Positions 1-13,800 of a stretch of 64,000 bases of DNA are shown here, one piece after another (position 1 is the stretch's first letter; every line of letters starts with the position of its first letter). Origin of the DNA: Acanthosepion pharaonis. Lineage: Eukaryota; Mollusca; Cephalopoda; Sepiida; Sepiidae. Position numbers and translations under genes: made by a program. The stretch lies in NCBI GenBank assembly GCA_903632075.3, contig CAHIKZ030003445.1, positions 124,001 to 188,000 of the forward strand, in the 5' to 3' direction. The notes below the pieces were generated by a model. It was not told the DNA's origin. It searched no databases and saw only the letters and a list, made by a program, of their open reading frames with translations.

Positions 1-3000
1 TAGACTTCTGAGAAGCTGAGCAGATTTTCCAATTTTAGTTCTCGTGATAAGTTCACAGCATTTACTGCCAATTTTTTCAATAATTCTAAGTTCACATGCA
101 TCTTTTCCTAGGATTGGTGAAACTTTCAGGTTAACAACTTGAAATGTCATTGCCTTGTTGACAGAGCATTTCAGTTCTACATGACCTATGGATTGATGAT
201 GCAAACAAAACAATTTTTAAAGAATTAATTGACTTATTTTTAATCTAACATTTTTATTACTTCAAATTTTATTATAGTGGAACACTATATATTTGAAATA
301 GATGGTCCATTTTTATTTTATTAAACTGTGTATTATGTCTATCAATCTGTGCATTTGAAAAATCTTTTGATACAAAACTGAACAGATATAGGCTTTTTGA
401 GATAAATAATCTGAGTAAAGAGAAAATAGAGCCTTGCATACTGTAATATTCTTTGTGATCGAGTATGCTGGATGAAAAGGAGAACAAAAGTTTGATTCCT
501 GCCAGAGAACACATTTTCTTTAATAAGATTTCTCAAAGGTGCAAGGCAATAGACATAATACACACTGTCTACTATAATAATGTATGAAATAATAAAAATG
601 TCAGATTAAAAATAAACCCATTAATTCTTTAGAAATTATGTATATGTATTATTTTTGAAAGGATTTTTTTGATATGGAGGGAGAATGTCCTTCCACATGG
701 ATATAATATCCATGTGGAAGGACATTCTCCCTCCATATCATAATAGTTTTTTTTAATTTATTCCTTTAAATGTAATTATAGCTCATACTACATAGGGAGA
801 ATGACTCAAAGGCTGGATGTCAGAATAAAGCAACATGTTCTAATGAAAATCCACAATCTTAAGTACACACCTTCAGACATTCTTACCAATACATAAAAGT
901 CTTCCATCGGAGAACATTTAATAAATAGCCATAATTGTGTCGCTAATTTCAGTGTGGAGTCATTTACTATTCTTAGCAAGTCCCACTCAAATTACCACTT
1001 AAAAGTGTTGGAGGCCATTTATATTTTGTCTTTGAAGCCTTCTCTGTATAAACAGAAGGATTTTGTACTGGGCCTCCAACTAATTTCCATCTAAGCAATT
1101 TTTTTTTTTTACATATTGTCCATCTTTTTTTTAGTGATAATTCTATTTATTAACCTCGATTTAGCTCTGTTGAGTGAGAGTCAAAACCGGTTAGCTAGCC
1201 CATTTTTCAGTTTTACTTTTTATCTATTATCATCATGAATGGTAATAAAAATAAATTTTGTCTTTTCATGTCAGTCATATATATATATATATATATATAC
1301 ATACACGCAAGAATGTTATTAAATACTAATAATCTATAATGGCTGATCCCGCTAGTTTTACTAAATGAATAGTTGTTTTGAATATTCTTTCTTCAGTATC
1401 TGTAATGACCAGTCTCCTTTGCTTGATAAAATTTACTGATGATACTAACATCAAATTATTACTTTTAGCCTGTTCTTAATGGTTTAGACAATTTTAATAT
1501 TCATCAGACAGAATGTATTTTTTTGACATTTCAGGCAATGTATATGTGTTGATGTCCATTGATCTCTGAATGATTAAGTTCTTGACTGTTATATTTTTGT
1601 TTTTTCTTTTAAATATATATTTTCCCTTTCTATAACATGGTAAATATTAAAGGAAAGAGTAGATATGAAATCATGAGACATTAGGCACATGAGCACTGAA
1701 TCACATCTTTGGTGCATCAAGGAAACATTAACAAAATTTCTATGAAGTCACTCCATTACCTTCTTTTCTTTTCTTTAAACCAAAAGGTTGTTTTAGCATC
1801 CACAATTTAAATACCTGTCATTATTAGTAAAAACTATAATAATAGTTGTTAACATCAAAAGAATAACCCCTAAGTCAACAAGAAACTGAGAAGACTTATT
1901 ACTAGAAAAACATAAATAATGATTTAGGTACACAAAACATGCATTGTAGGCATTGTATTTATGGATCATTAACACAAATGTTTCAAATTAATTAAAATGT
2001 ATTCTCAGGCAATATCAGTTCTTTTGTTTGTTATTCAAATATCAAAGCATTCAATTTTAAAATATCACTTTTTACTTCAAAGCATTTGTTTTAAATTTAC
2101 AAACTTTGGCTATTGTATATATAATTAACAATATCCAACAGGTTGCATCACCTACCACTGGTACCTAATAATTATGCATAAAATAAAATTCACTGGTAAA
2201 TTGAGTTTAATATTAAAACTTAAATTCTTATTCTCTATATTTCATAAATGCTGTATTCAAGGGTAATCTGAAATCATCACTAATCAATAAAAGGCACTTT
2301 GAAATCAATTACTTTCACCACTGATCTTTCATAGATAATACATTTTAATGCAACTTGATAAGGAAACTACATTTATTGCAAGTATTGATTTTGAAAATAT
2401 TCTGAGACTCTAAAAAGCAAAATTTTTATAATGTAAATTATAAGCAAGAACAGAATTTACAGTATATCTTTTGTCAACTGTTCACAGAAATATTGTAAGC
2501 AAATAGGTATAAAAATAAAATTATTGTTCTGGGAAAAAGAAAGGAAAACTGCTTCTAAAATGATCAGATTGAAAGGAAATCAATGTTAAGGTAAGAAAAA
2601 AAATCCAGGGTTGGCTATATCAAAATCTGTAGGTGAGTGATACTAGTTGTCAACAACAACAAAAATGAATATTACATTTGAGAAAATCTATTCATCACAT
2701 TTCATAGCTTCTGCAGTTGGTTCTAAATACAGCATGAAGTTGTTATCATTATGTCTAAAAGGAAATCATTAAATTCCCCAAACATCTGTTACTTTATTTT
2801 ACATTGTTTTTTTTGTTTTTTTTTCATGTGCCTCAATGAAAATATTAGTCAAGTGCAACTTCAGAAAATTTTAAGTCAAGAACTAAATAAATGTTTAGTA
2901 TGAAAAAGATTGATTTGTTAAAGACCAAATATGTAAATAGTCTCCCCTTGAGTACTATTCTTACTCAGCTTACAAAGCATATGGATTTTGATGACAAACT

Positions 3001-6000
3001 TTTGGTCATAATCCTTTTGAAAAAATTTTAAATAAATAATATTTTTTAAATAAAAAAGCCTAAACTTAAACTAAACAACTAGTATTTAGGCTGCTCAGTT
3101 ATTATTGGGAAATTGGGAAGTAATAAGAGGAAAAAAATTATAATATTGAGGAGGAAGAATCATATAAATTAATTTTTGGTAGTAAAAGAAAATAATATAG
3201 CAATAGTTAGTCATATTATGCCATAAAAATATCATTATAATCAAAATCAGCAGAAGGGCCAAAATAGGTTTTCATAAAGGATATTCTTCCAATTCTCCTT
3301 AAGAAAAGAAAAACAATGAAGAGAGAAGCAAGCAATAAAAGGAATAAAACAAGAAAGGAATAAGAATATTTACTTTATTTTAATTTGTAGGTGACTGGCT
3401 AGTGAACATATTTGATTTGTGTGATTGGCAGTGAAAAATGAAGGTTTAAAACCATCATCATTATTATTATAATAATAAATAATCTAACTAAAAAATATTG
3501 GAAGGTTTAAACAACTTTTGCAAAAACAATCTCATCTTGTATACAATCACAACTGTAAGACTTTGTGATATGAACATGGGTTGATGGCAAAATATTTAAA
3601 TTACCAAATGTGACATCAATAATCTTGAGTACAGTGAGGAAGACAATTGAATACATTTTTATATTTACATCATTTTATTAAAATTAAAAGTAAGGTAGTT
3701 CTTAGCACTATTTAATAATGTTTTTATATAGATACTTATATCATTTGAAGTAAATAGGTCAAAATTAAAAATAAAGATAACTTACTTTTGAGCTCAGTAT
3801 AAAATGACATATTTCTTTTAAACAGAGGCTAAGTTTCTAAGATCTCACACTGATAATAAAAATATTAATGAACTTAGTGGGCAACACAATAAAAGATTAA
3901 TTCAAATACAAAAATTAAATCTGTATGCCAGTGAAGTCATTTAGAAATGTAATGACAAAAAGATAAGAAATCAAATTTATGTCAATAGAGAATTTCTTTA
4001 CATTCAGCATAGAAAAATGATAATTTCATTTAAAAAGAAGTAAAATAGAAAAAAATGCAGTTTTTAATACAAGAATGTATTTATCAAAGAAAAAAGGCTA
4101 TCATTTATTGCAAAACAAAAAAGTTATCCAAATTTTTAACATTTTTTAAGATCAGATAAAAGTCTTATTGTTAGTCAATCCAATAAGTGCTTTTATATGA
4201 TAGTCTCCTTTGCACTTGAGAAGCAAATCATGTCCAGAAAGAAAGATGCATAAATTTGTTTTAGTTAACCACAAATTAGATAGTAAAAATTATTTTGATA
4301 AGCACTAGATTTGTATCTTGGGAAAAGTATAAGAGTATTTAAATCTTTGATAATTTCCATTTACAAAAACCAGAGTCACTAGCTTTATTCAAAAGTAGCA
4401 CCAATCATATTAGAAAGGGGGGAAAAAAGCCTGAACAACCACAAGAAATGATTATAAGAAAATTGTAAAAGTATTTCATTTCCAAGCCATTTTAAACAGT
4501 TGATATTCAACAGAAGAATGAGGCCGTCAGAACAAACCTGGAAAGGCACTTGTTAAGAATGATTATTATTTATTGATATATTCCTTATGCCATGTAATAA
4601 ATGATAATTGTTATTATAGTATGACATTACTCTCCAAAGTTTGTGTCAAGGTACGTTGGTATTTGTATAATTCACATAGATATTGAGGTGCATATTGCCC
4701 ATCTGTAGATTAGGTATGACATGATATGTCACAAATATGAAATGTGTTTACCTTTTTTCTCTTATCCATTTGCATACACTTTTCTTTCTTACTCATCTGT
4801 AATTTGCAACTGAACCCTTCCAGTGGCAGATACAGTTTATCTCACTTAAACATATCTGAGTACTCTAATCAGGAGACAATAATAATTTTCAAAAGTGCAA
4901 CTTTCCTGTTTAGTGTAATTAGTAACATAAAATTTTAAGAAGACTACTTCTAGGAAAATGTATTTATTTTCATGATTCTTTACATATATGATTAAAGTAT
5001 AAATAAAGATGACCTTTTAAAAATAACAAACAAAAAATTTAAAAAAAAAAGAATTTTAAATCTTCTCTCCTCCATGCTTAATGTATGTCATCAAAGTGCA
5101 TATTGCCAAAAACAGCAATGGGTATAATAAAGGGAAAAGCATTTATAGTTTTAGATAAAATATTTATAGTCATTGATAAAATAACTAATTACCAACATAT
5201 CAAAAATGTTATATTTTCATAATTATTAACAGTGAATATAGAATTTACAATTGTTAATATTACCTATGAAACAATTATTTTGTTTATTTCTTTTCATGTA
5301 TATTTTATTAAACTTAGTTTCACCTGAAAAGAGATTCCATCAGTATTTTATATTCTTCGAATTTCATCTATTTGTTATAAATTTACACTTGAAATGTGTT
5401 TATTCCACATACAGATTTTCATAAAACACTTTCTTCTACAAAGGATTCATTTGTTATGCAGTGCATGTTTAAATTAATTTTTGTTTTTTAGTGTTTCAAA
5501 GCCTATATATATTTTATATGTTCAGCATGAAACAAATGCTGCAATTATAAATACAACTAAATTTGACAAATTAAAAAATATATGAACGTAAAAAATAATG
5601 TTCCAGTGAATATTTATAAATCTATTGAATCAATATTTTCCTAAAAATAAAAAAAAAAAACAAACTATACATTAAAAGAAATACATAACGAAAAATAATT
5701 ATGACAGTAAAATCTCCAAAATATATAAATGTTTTTTTTTTTTTTATTTCAATCTAATCTTGTTTCAAACTATATATATTTATATACTTAGAATCAAACA
5801 GGTGTGTTTTTACAGGAATATTAAAATGTTGTGGTTATTTTACAATCAGTCTGCTTAGGTGCTAAAATACTAATTATAATAAAATATTTATTTTCCTGTT
5901 TTATTTATTAAAGAGAGAAAGCTTCTATTCCCCAACCCCACTCCTATACTGATCAACATACTGATCAGTTAATACTGAAAACTGTATTTTAATCTACTTA

Positions 6001-6849
6001 AAAGTTTTTTTTCTTTAAGGAGTGAGCATATTATACAGGATCTTTAGTTACCTATCAGAGGAATCAGTTACTAAAACCAGATCAGGCTTTAAAGAATGTT
6101 AAATGTTTATGTATAAAAGAGGCCCCACCATTTTTTGCCAGAGCCCCTTTCAAGAAAATATATCACTACAGAATAGTGGAAGATGTAAGGTGTATAAGTT
6201 AATTTTTTGTAATGTAACTTGTTAATTAAATTTCAATGAAAAAAAAATCATAACTTATAAATTAAAAGCAAATAAGGTTCTTCAGTAAAGAACAGAATAC
6301 TGATATTACAAGCCTTAAAATAATAGGTGTAAAACATTCTGTTGTTGGAATAAATGCCATTTTATAAAAATGTTCTTGATATTTTTCATAAGAAAGTTTC
6401 CATTAACCAGCAATTTGATTGTAAATACACTTAATTTGAATACATCAATAAATGCATTGAAGAGTATAATGTACAGAAAAGTGATAAACAATTTCCTAAA
6501 TTCAAAGCAAGAGAAATTATAAATAACTATTTATTTTGGGTCAATAAATTTAGTTAAAAAATCATTTATTGAATTGCTTTCTAAAAAAATGTAACACAAA
6601 TTGCTTTAATAATAATAAAACAAATAAAACACCAGAATTGTAATTTTCCTTCCTTTATGCTAGATTTAAAACAAAATGAAAAAGAAATAGTAGTAATATT
6701 ACTCAAATAAATCCAGGGAAAATTCAAAACTAAAAAAATCAATCCAATAAATAAAATTATTTTTGCTAAAGTAAAATAGTCTGACATGAAAACATGAAAA
6801 AGAAGCAAGGAAATCTCAAGAGAAGATTTTGTTAACCAAATTAGAATTA
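1..6849. other. Intergenic / downstream of SIRT7, no gene seen
   Basis: AT-rich sequence with many short A and T runs. The few open frames here are short, lack recognisable domains and look like chance frames. It holds the perfect palindrome at 670-740 and a short (AT)n run near 1278-1299. The part nearest 6849 should include the SIRT7 3' UTR, since that gene ends at 6850 on the minus strand. Several AATAAA-like words occur on the minus strand left of 6850, so I do not choose a cleavage site. Confidence 0.6.
670..740. repeat. Perfect 71-bp palindrome (35-bp arms, 1-bp spacer)
   Basis: The left arm at 670-704 is the exact reverse complement of the right arm at 706-740, with a single A at 705 between them. 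The arms start TGATATGGAGGGAGAATG and are richer in G and C than the flanks. RNA from either strand would fold into a near loop-less hairpin. No transposon ends, target duplications or coding frame explain it. Confidence 0.95.
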
Positions 6850-7810
6850 TCAAAAACGTTTCCTCTTTTTGTGTACAATTAGTCCTTTACCAAACCACCC
6901 TGGAATACGCTTATTCTGCTTTTTATTCATAGCACCATCTGTAGTAACTTCATGTTCACTGATTAAGCTTTTTTGTTTGCAATCAATAGCTGAGGTAGCA
7001 GGATATGTAACCAAACCAAAGTTCTTATCAAAACTGCGAGCAGTTTCTTGAAAACCAGCCAGTTCTGGTTGTGGAACTTTATCACAGACACAATAATGGT
7101 CACCATGCCTAGAAGCATTGGCAGAAGTTGATTCATTATAGTTACTGGAATTTAAAGGGGATATAGTACAATCACAAGATACTGATTTTGAAGTCTTAAG
7201 GCCACTTTTATGGTAAGTTACAATTTTATCTTTCTGTGACACATCTTGACTATCAAGTATCTTTTGATATTGGCTTACTCCAGCATCTTGAATAAGTGTC
7301 CAGAACTGTTCATGGGGTAGATAATCATGGTCTATCAACACCATCAATACAGGCCAACAAGAAAAACTAGAACAAAAATCAGGCTGTGACTTCCATTCCA
7401 AAAGATTATAAGAATGGTCCTTGTCATTATCATGAGAATTAAGTTGAGACAATGTTCTGCAAATTAAAATAGATTCACTGTTGCTGCCAACATCTAGATG
7501 ATTTTGAGAACTTGACTCTGATAAGAGACAACTTTCTGAATGTAAAGCAGAAGGTTTTAAAGCCTTTTTATGAGTAGATATTGTTTTGTGGAGGACGGCT
7601 GATTCCCGACAAGGAGATTGCCCAAAGCAATTACTTTTGGTGGAAAGTCTAGCGGGAATATGATCTCGATGTATTGGTGAATTGTTCTTTAATAACTTCC
7701 CGTAGAATTTCTCTTTCAAGGAATCAGGCACTTGAAGTTGTTTTGATGAGACTGTGTTGTATTCATGAGGTTGTAATGGAACTGCCATGCGAAATAGAGG
7801 ATCTTTTTCC
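6850..7810 (-). CDS. SIRT7: SIRT7 terminal exon with long C-terminal extension
   Basis: The acceptor CTTCAG lies at about 7811-7816 and the codon split AG|G joins the previous exon. The exon opens with EKDPLFRMAVPLQPHE, matching the SIRT7 DPIFSLATPL segment, and runs about 320 codons to TGA at 6850-6852. The last residues, GWFGKGLIVHKKRKRF, match the Gly-Trp-Phe-Gly plus basic tail of vertebrate SIRT7, a likely nucleolar targeting signal. Human SIRT7 has only a few tens of residues between these two conserved points. Here about 290 Ser/Asn/His-rich residues without a recognised domain lie between them. The uninterrupted frame and conserved end argue that the extension is translated. Confidence 0.9.
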
Positions 7811-10800
7811 CTGAAGTAAGAACAAAGCATTTATGTCAGTATTGTGAATAAATGCAATAAAAATAGCTGAAATAAATGTGTATATTTGTTTTAAGTAAAT
7901 AACTTTTGACAAAACAATCACTGAGTATGTATGCATACCCTTAATTCTCAAAGATGTACAAGTTGATTTTCTGTAAAATATAAGCATCTAGAAAAATTGT
8001 GAAATTTATGGACAGAGATTACCTAGTATATTCTGGAATTTTCCATCCTAGTTTTTTCATTACTTTTTCCATAACATCATCACATTTCCCTAAAATGACA
8101 AACAAAAATACAAAATTTTAAAATAATATACTTAGAAATTGTTGAAAGACTGACTTCTTTGCTTAAAAACATGTAATCAGAAAGAGTGTGAAATAAAACA
8201 GAGGTCAAACATTGTATTAAGGAGAATAACACAAAGACTAGCTTTTTAAAAGTTATGATTAGTTAAGGAGACACAAATAAGAGAGTATTATAAACATCTT
8301 CCCAGTAACTCTGTTTTCTAGATAAATCATTATTTTGACTGGCTTAAACTGAACCTATGTTGTTGCTTTTGTTATTAAAAAAAAAAAATAGAAATCACAA
8401 CTGAACATAGTAAATGTCTGGAAAAAATGAATAATCTAATTATATATCTAACATATAAAGCAGGAGTTTTTCAGGAAACAATAACCTTTGCATTTCATAC
8501 TAAAAATGCACTGTATGCTATATCACAAATGATCACTACTATTATCTACTTGCAATCCTGAATTCATATGTAAAATAATCTAACTAAAGGAATTTCTATT
8601 CAAATTTTTTAAATCAAAATTTAGTACATAAAAGAAACTGCCATGTATGAACTGGTAGAACTTTAGAGAAAACTATTTGAAAGGATTCATTTTCAAAAGT
8701 GTTTTGACTTAAGCTTTAAAAAACTTCACAAAATGAATTACAAAGGTTATGAGACTGAGATAAAGGTTATGCTTCTTTTAGATAAAATATTTCTTTACCA
8801 TTAATCTTAAGAGTTGCCAAGTCATCTTTGGGTGTCCATTGTAAATTGACAATGAACAATTTAGGTCGCTTGGATGGCTTTTTATTCATGCACCATAAAC
8901 AGGCATACTTCTTCAAAACCTATCAAAGCATGGAGGAAAAAATATCAATATTACTGATAAATCAAAAGTTATATATATAATATAAAGATTTTATGAAAAG
9001 ATCAATTAAAAAAAAAAAAATCACTCCCGCCATTATCAAAAAATATGCTTTAATGTATTGATCTACATTGATGTATTATTGAATGCATATAATTTTATGA
9101 TTTTTAAGCACAAATATATTTTTTTTATTTTATGAAGTGCAGTTACTTCTACTCAAATTACCAAGTATGTCAATTTGATGAATTTTTCATTATTGTTCTT
9201 TTCACATATCCCACTCAAAATGATCAGCGAATTTTTTTTATTTGCTAATGAAGCCATTAATTTTAAACTGATTATTTGTGTAGTCCTTGTTGTTTTTTAA
9301 CCTTCCAATAGATGAACTTTCTGAAGTTAAAGTGACTTGTTTCCGATGATATAAACTTTTTGCCAGAAGTTAAATTACGAAGGTGTTATAGAGTAGTTTC
9401 ACAGTGGAGGCTTGTATTTCACTAAGTCAGTCCTAAAAAGGTTCAATGTACAAAACGTTAGGAACTTGATATAATAGTTATTGACGCAGCAATCTAGTTG
9501 TGGTGGCTGGTACTTTAATGTCCGACATCGACTGACTCACCAACTCACTGAGCCACTTAGCGACTGCTACTACTACTACTACTTATTATAGGTGGGAGAG
9601 TCTATTAACAATAGAATAGGTGTGTTCCAGTATAACATCCCCACCTAAAACTCTACTCTGTAGGAGTAAAAAGTTTTATTTATTTATTTTTCATTTTTTA
9701 CAGAAAATATGAAGAAAAAACAACAAAAAAAAAAATTTTATTTTTTTTTTTTTAGCAACATCGTAGCGTATTTCCTACGTTTTTTTTTTTTTTTTTTTTT
9801 TTGGGGGATCCACTTTTAAATGATCAGTTGCCTTTCTTTTTTTCTTCTGGATTGGCGTACCTCAGGTAAAATTATTTGCAGGCGTTGTTAGATCAAACGT
9901 ATTGAAAATCACTTCCATTGGCGTTTTTTCCGTGGGACCGCTGTCAAAACGTCTGAAAAAACGTCGTCTGATCTGGTTACTGCACGTGAATTTTTTCCCT
10001 TTCACCAAGTACATCATATAGCCAATCTTTTCTTTTTTTTTTTTTTATCCATAGTGTTACCAGAAACAACCTTCCGCTTTGAGCTTCTTAAGGATGGTGT
10101 CACAGTTTCTGTAGGTTCTTCTTGTGGTTCTATTTGTTCAGCCTCTAGCTTTCCCTTTTGTTGATCTTGTGCTTCTTAACGTTTTCTGTGGTGACTTCAG
10201 TTGACTTTCATTTAATAATTTAATAATACTGCATGTCCTTGGTTGTGGGTAACTCACTCCCCAGTTTTTCTCGGTGTCGATTTCATCTTTACTTTCTGGA
10301 GCTTTTTTTTCACATATATCGTCGGTGTTGCCCATTCACTAACTCAACGTTTTTTAAATACACCGGTTTTTCTAATCTGTCCAATTCTTTATCTATCTGT
10401 TCAATTGAAGCAAACAGCACATTCCTTTTCTTTTTGAATACCGCCTGAGCGTTTTCTTTTGGCTGGAATTTTGCCTCCATCTTGGTACATGTTCCCAAAC
10501 CTGGAGAAAAAAACAGTAGGAAATGTTTCCTTAAGTTTCTTTACTAATTTTTGGGCTTCGTGAGTTTAAATTTTCTACCTTGTAACAGAAAGAATTTATC
10601 GGTAGATCCCATAATTGAAATTCTGTTATCCAATTCGTACCAAGTAAGTTCGTGGTATTTTCTATGACAAATAGTTTAGCTTTTCGCGTTTTTTTTTTAT
10701 TTAACGTGACGTTTGTAAATAAATTCTCCAAAAAATTGTTTTTTTTCTCCCGTCACTGACCTCGCGATTTTTTTTGTTTTCATTAAAGTTGGTTACCCAA

Positions 10801-13800
10801 CTTCTTCCACGTATGCAAATTTGATAGATAAATTGGAACCAGTGTTGAGTTGCATTTTTATTTTTTTTATTACTTATTTTGACGGTAACAAATTTTCTGG
10901 TTATTCCATCTTTCACCTCGTTGGACTTTAATTTTCTTATTTTATTGTCTTTATTTTTTTTTGACCTGCAGTGTGAGCTTTTATGACCCACTCTTTTACA
11001 GTTGAAACATTTTTTATTCCTAAAATTGCAATATCTGTACCAGTGAAGTTCACCGCAAGCAAAACATGGCTTCGGGGGAGTTTTTGTTTATTTTTCTCTG
11101 GTATTTCACTTTTTTGTTTGATAATCCGCAATTTTAGAATTCTTTTTGGTAGACTGACTTTTTTTTTTGTAGCGTATTTTCCTTACATGCGAAACGCCAG
11201 ACTGTTCTATCTTTTTTCGAATCTTTCTTTACGCTAACATATCTTGTGCAGTCTTCTGCCAATTTCTGTATCGTAATTCTTGGTTCATTTTCCAATTTTG
11301 CCAGTACTAATTTTCTCAACTCTCTGCCTCTCTTTCCGATACCAGCCCTTGAACAAACACTAAGCACTTAAAATTGTCAGCGCTTAACTCTGCTAGCTTG
11401 AATTCTTCACAATGCTTATTCACATTGGCTGCGTACGTTATATAGTCTTGTTTGTCATCTTTCATCAGATTCAAACATTTCCACCTCTTGTGAAACAAAG
11501 ATGTCTTTTTACTAAATAATTCACTTAATATATTTACCGCCTCGGTAAATGTCAACTCGCTAGTTTTTTTCGGTAAAATGTAGTTTACCAATTTGTTATG
11601 CTCAGCAGTTCCTAACTTGCTTAAAAGAAGTCTAACCTTCTTTCCTTCAGACCACGAATGGCAGTTCTTGTTATACACGTCCGTATATTTTTTATAATAC
11701 TCTTCAAAAGTTATCTCTTCATCTGGACTGTACGTGAATATTTCAATTGAATTCCATATTGTATTCTCTGGGAAAGAATCATTTTGTAGATTTTTCTCTT
11801 TCCTCTTCTCAGTTATTTCCAGAATTTTGTTTTGAAACTCCTTATGCATCTGTTCCATTTTCCTTGAAATTGCATTTGTCTATTAAAAGTTTCCTCCTGT
11901 AGTTGCATCTGGAATGTTTTTGTTGCTCTAATATTGTCATCTGTTGTTCCGTCTGGAATTTAAAAAATTCCTGGAATATATTTTTGCATTCCTCCATCTT
12001 CGCAAAAAGTTTACACAATGCTTAAATAATGTAGAGGTGGGGTCCTAAACGAATTTTCAATTCATGACCTATTTGAGCAAACTGTCTTATCGAGAAAAAA
12101 AAATTATTTTCTCAGTTGAGAATACGACTGCTTTTTTTTTTGTCACTAAGTTGACGTCTTGTCTTTGAAAAAAAACTTTGCCAAATTTTTTTTTTTTTTT
12201 TTTTTTTAAACTTTGTCGCCGAAAATTTGTGAGCAAGATTTTTTTTTTTTTTTCCTCCGTATGAAGTACGAATTTCGTCGCCAAATGTTGTGAGTGAGCG
12301 AATTTTTTTTTCTTTCCGTATGAATCAATCAAATCCCTCGTCGCCAAGTTTGTTATGGTAAAAAAAATTTTTTTTTTCTTTTTTATATGAATACGAATCC
12401 AGAAAGTAATTGTTGTATGGTGAATGATTTTTTTTTCTTCCTCCGTATGAATAAATCGTTCATATAAAAGTGTTGTATATGGTGAACAATTTTTTTTTTT
12501 TTTCCCGTATGAGTTTTGAATCCCTCATCGCCAAAGTTGTTATAGAGTAGTTTCACAGTGGAGGCTTGTATTTTACTAAGTTGGTCCTAAAAAGTTTCAA
12601 TGTACAAAACGTTAGGAACTTGATATAATAGTTATTGACGCAGCAATCTAGTTGTGGTGGCTGATACTTTAATGTCCGACATCGACTGACTCACCAACTC
12701 ATTTTTTTCTTTTAAACTGCTACTACTACTACTACTACTACTTATAGGTGGGAGAGTCTATTAACAATAGAATAGGGTGTGTTATATATAACATCCATAT
12801 AAAAAACTCTACTCTTTAGGAAAAAAGTTTTATTTATTTATTTTTTTTTTACAGAAAATATGAAGAAATGAAACAAAAAAAAAAAAAATTCATTTTTTTT
12901 TAAGCAATTTTGTTTAATTTGGTATATTTCCTACGTTTTTTTTTTTGGATCCACATTTAAATGATCAGTTGCCTTTCTGATATACTTTTAAACATTCAAA
13001 AAAAATTACTAACTCAACCAAGCCATTTAACTGCTACTACTAATACTACTATACTAATTATTTTTGGAAAAACAATTGTAATCTATTAACAATAGAATAA
13101 TATTATTTATAACAAAAGGTGCAACAATTTTGAAAAAAATCATGTCAATAAAAATTTTTAATGAATTTCAATCATTTCAAAAATAAGAAAAATTCAAAAA
13201 AAAATCCAAACAGTGGATGTTAAAATTTTCAAAAAAAAATTTTCAACAAATTTAAGATATTTAATTAAAGCCTTTATTTATTTTAAAAATGGTAAAAAAA
13301 AACAAAAATTGCAACTAGTGCAAATGACAATGTAAAAATTGAATCATTTGTAGTTTATTGTGAAAAATCTCATGATGAAAATGGAGTTTTTCAAATGAAA
13401 AAAACAAAAAAATTTTAAATTATTTAAAAAAAATTTGCTAATATTTTTTTTTAGATATTGATAATGAAAATAAAAATGTTTAAGAAAAAAAAAAAATAAA
13501 TTTTACTATTATATTGACAAAAAAAAAAATATTCAATCAGATTTTTAAAAAAACATTTAAATGTTTTGGGTAAAAATTTTTAAAAAATTTGTATTTATAT
13601 ATACCTTAAAATTTGGTTATAAACAAACAAATAATAAAAAACAGTTTTAAAAATATTGTTCATTTTATTTATCTTCTTTCAATTATATGGAGCATACAAA
13701 TTTTATTTTTCTAAAAAAAATGCAAAATTATAAATTTAATGGACTTCAATAAATGAAAAATAAGTGCAATAATTTGATTTTATTTCCATTTTTTTTTGTC

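Larger units (their letters stand above)
9384..12967 (-). mobile_element. Ty3/Gypsy LTR retrotransposon, internally deleted
   Basis: Two direct repeats of about 430-443 bp (9384-9826 and 12538-12967) bracket minus-strand Gag, zinc knuckles, protease, the start of reverse transcriptase and a basic tail probably from the end of pol. The order right to left is 5' LTR, leader, gag, pro, RT start, pol tail, purine-rich tract, 3' LTR. Most of RT, RNase H and the integrase core are missing, so it cannot encode its own mobility. LTR termini read TG...CA. Next to the left LTR the minus strand has the purine-rich GAAGAAAAAAAGAAAGG, a good polypurine tract. No matching target duplication is visible. The element lies inside the largest SIRT7 intron. 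Confidence 0.85.

Noticed and set aside
6869..7051. Plus-strand frame of 60 codons
   Set aside because: Shadow of the SIRT7 terminal exon.
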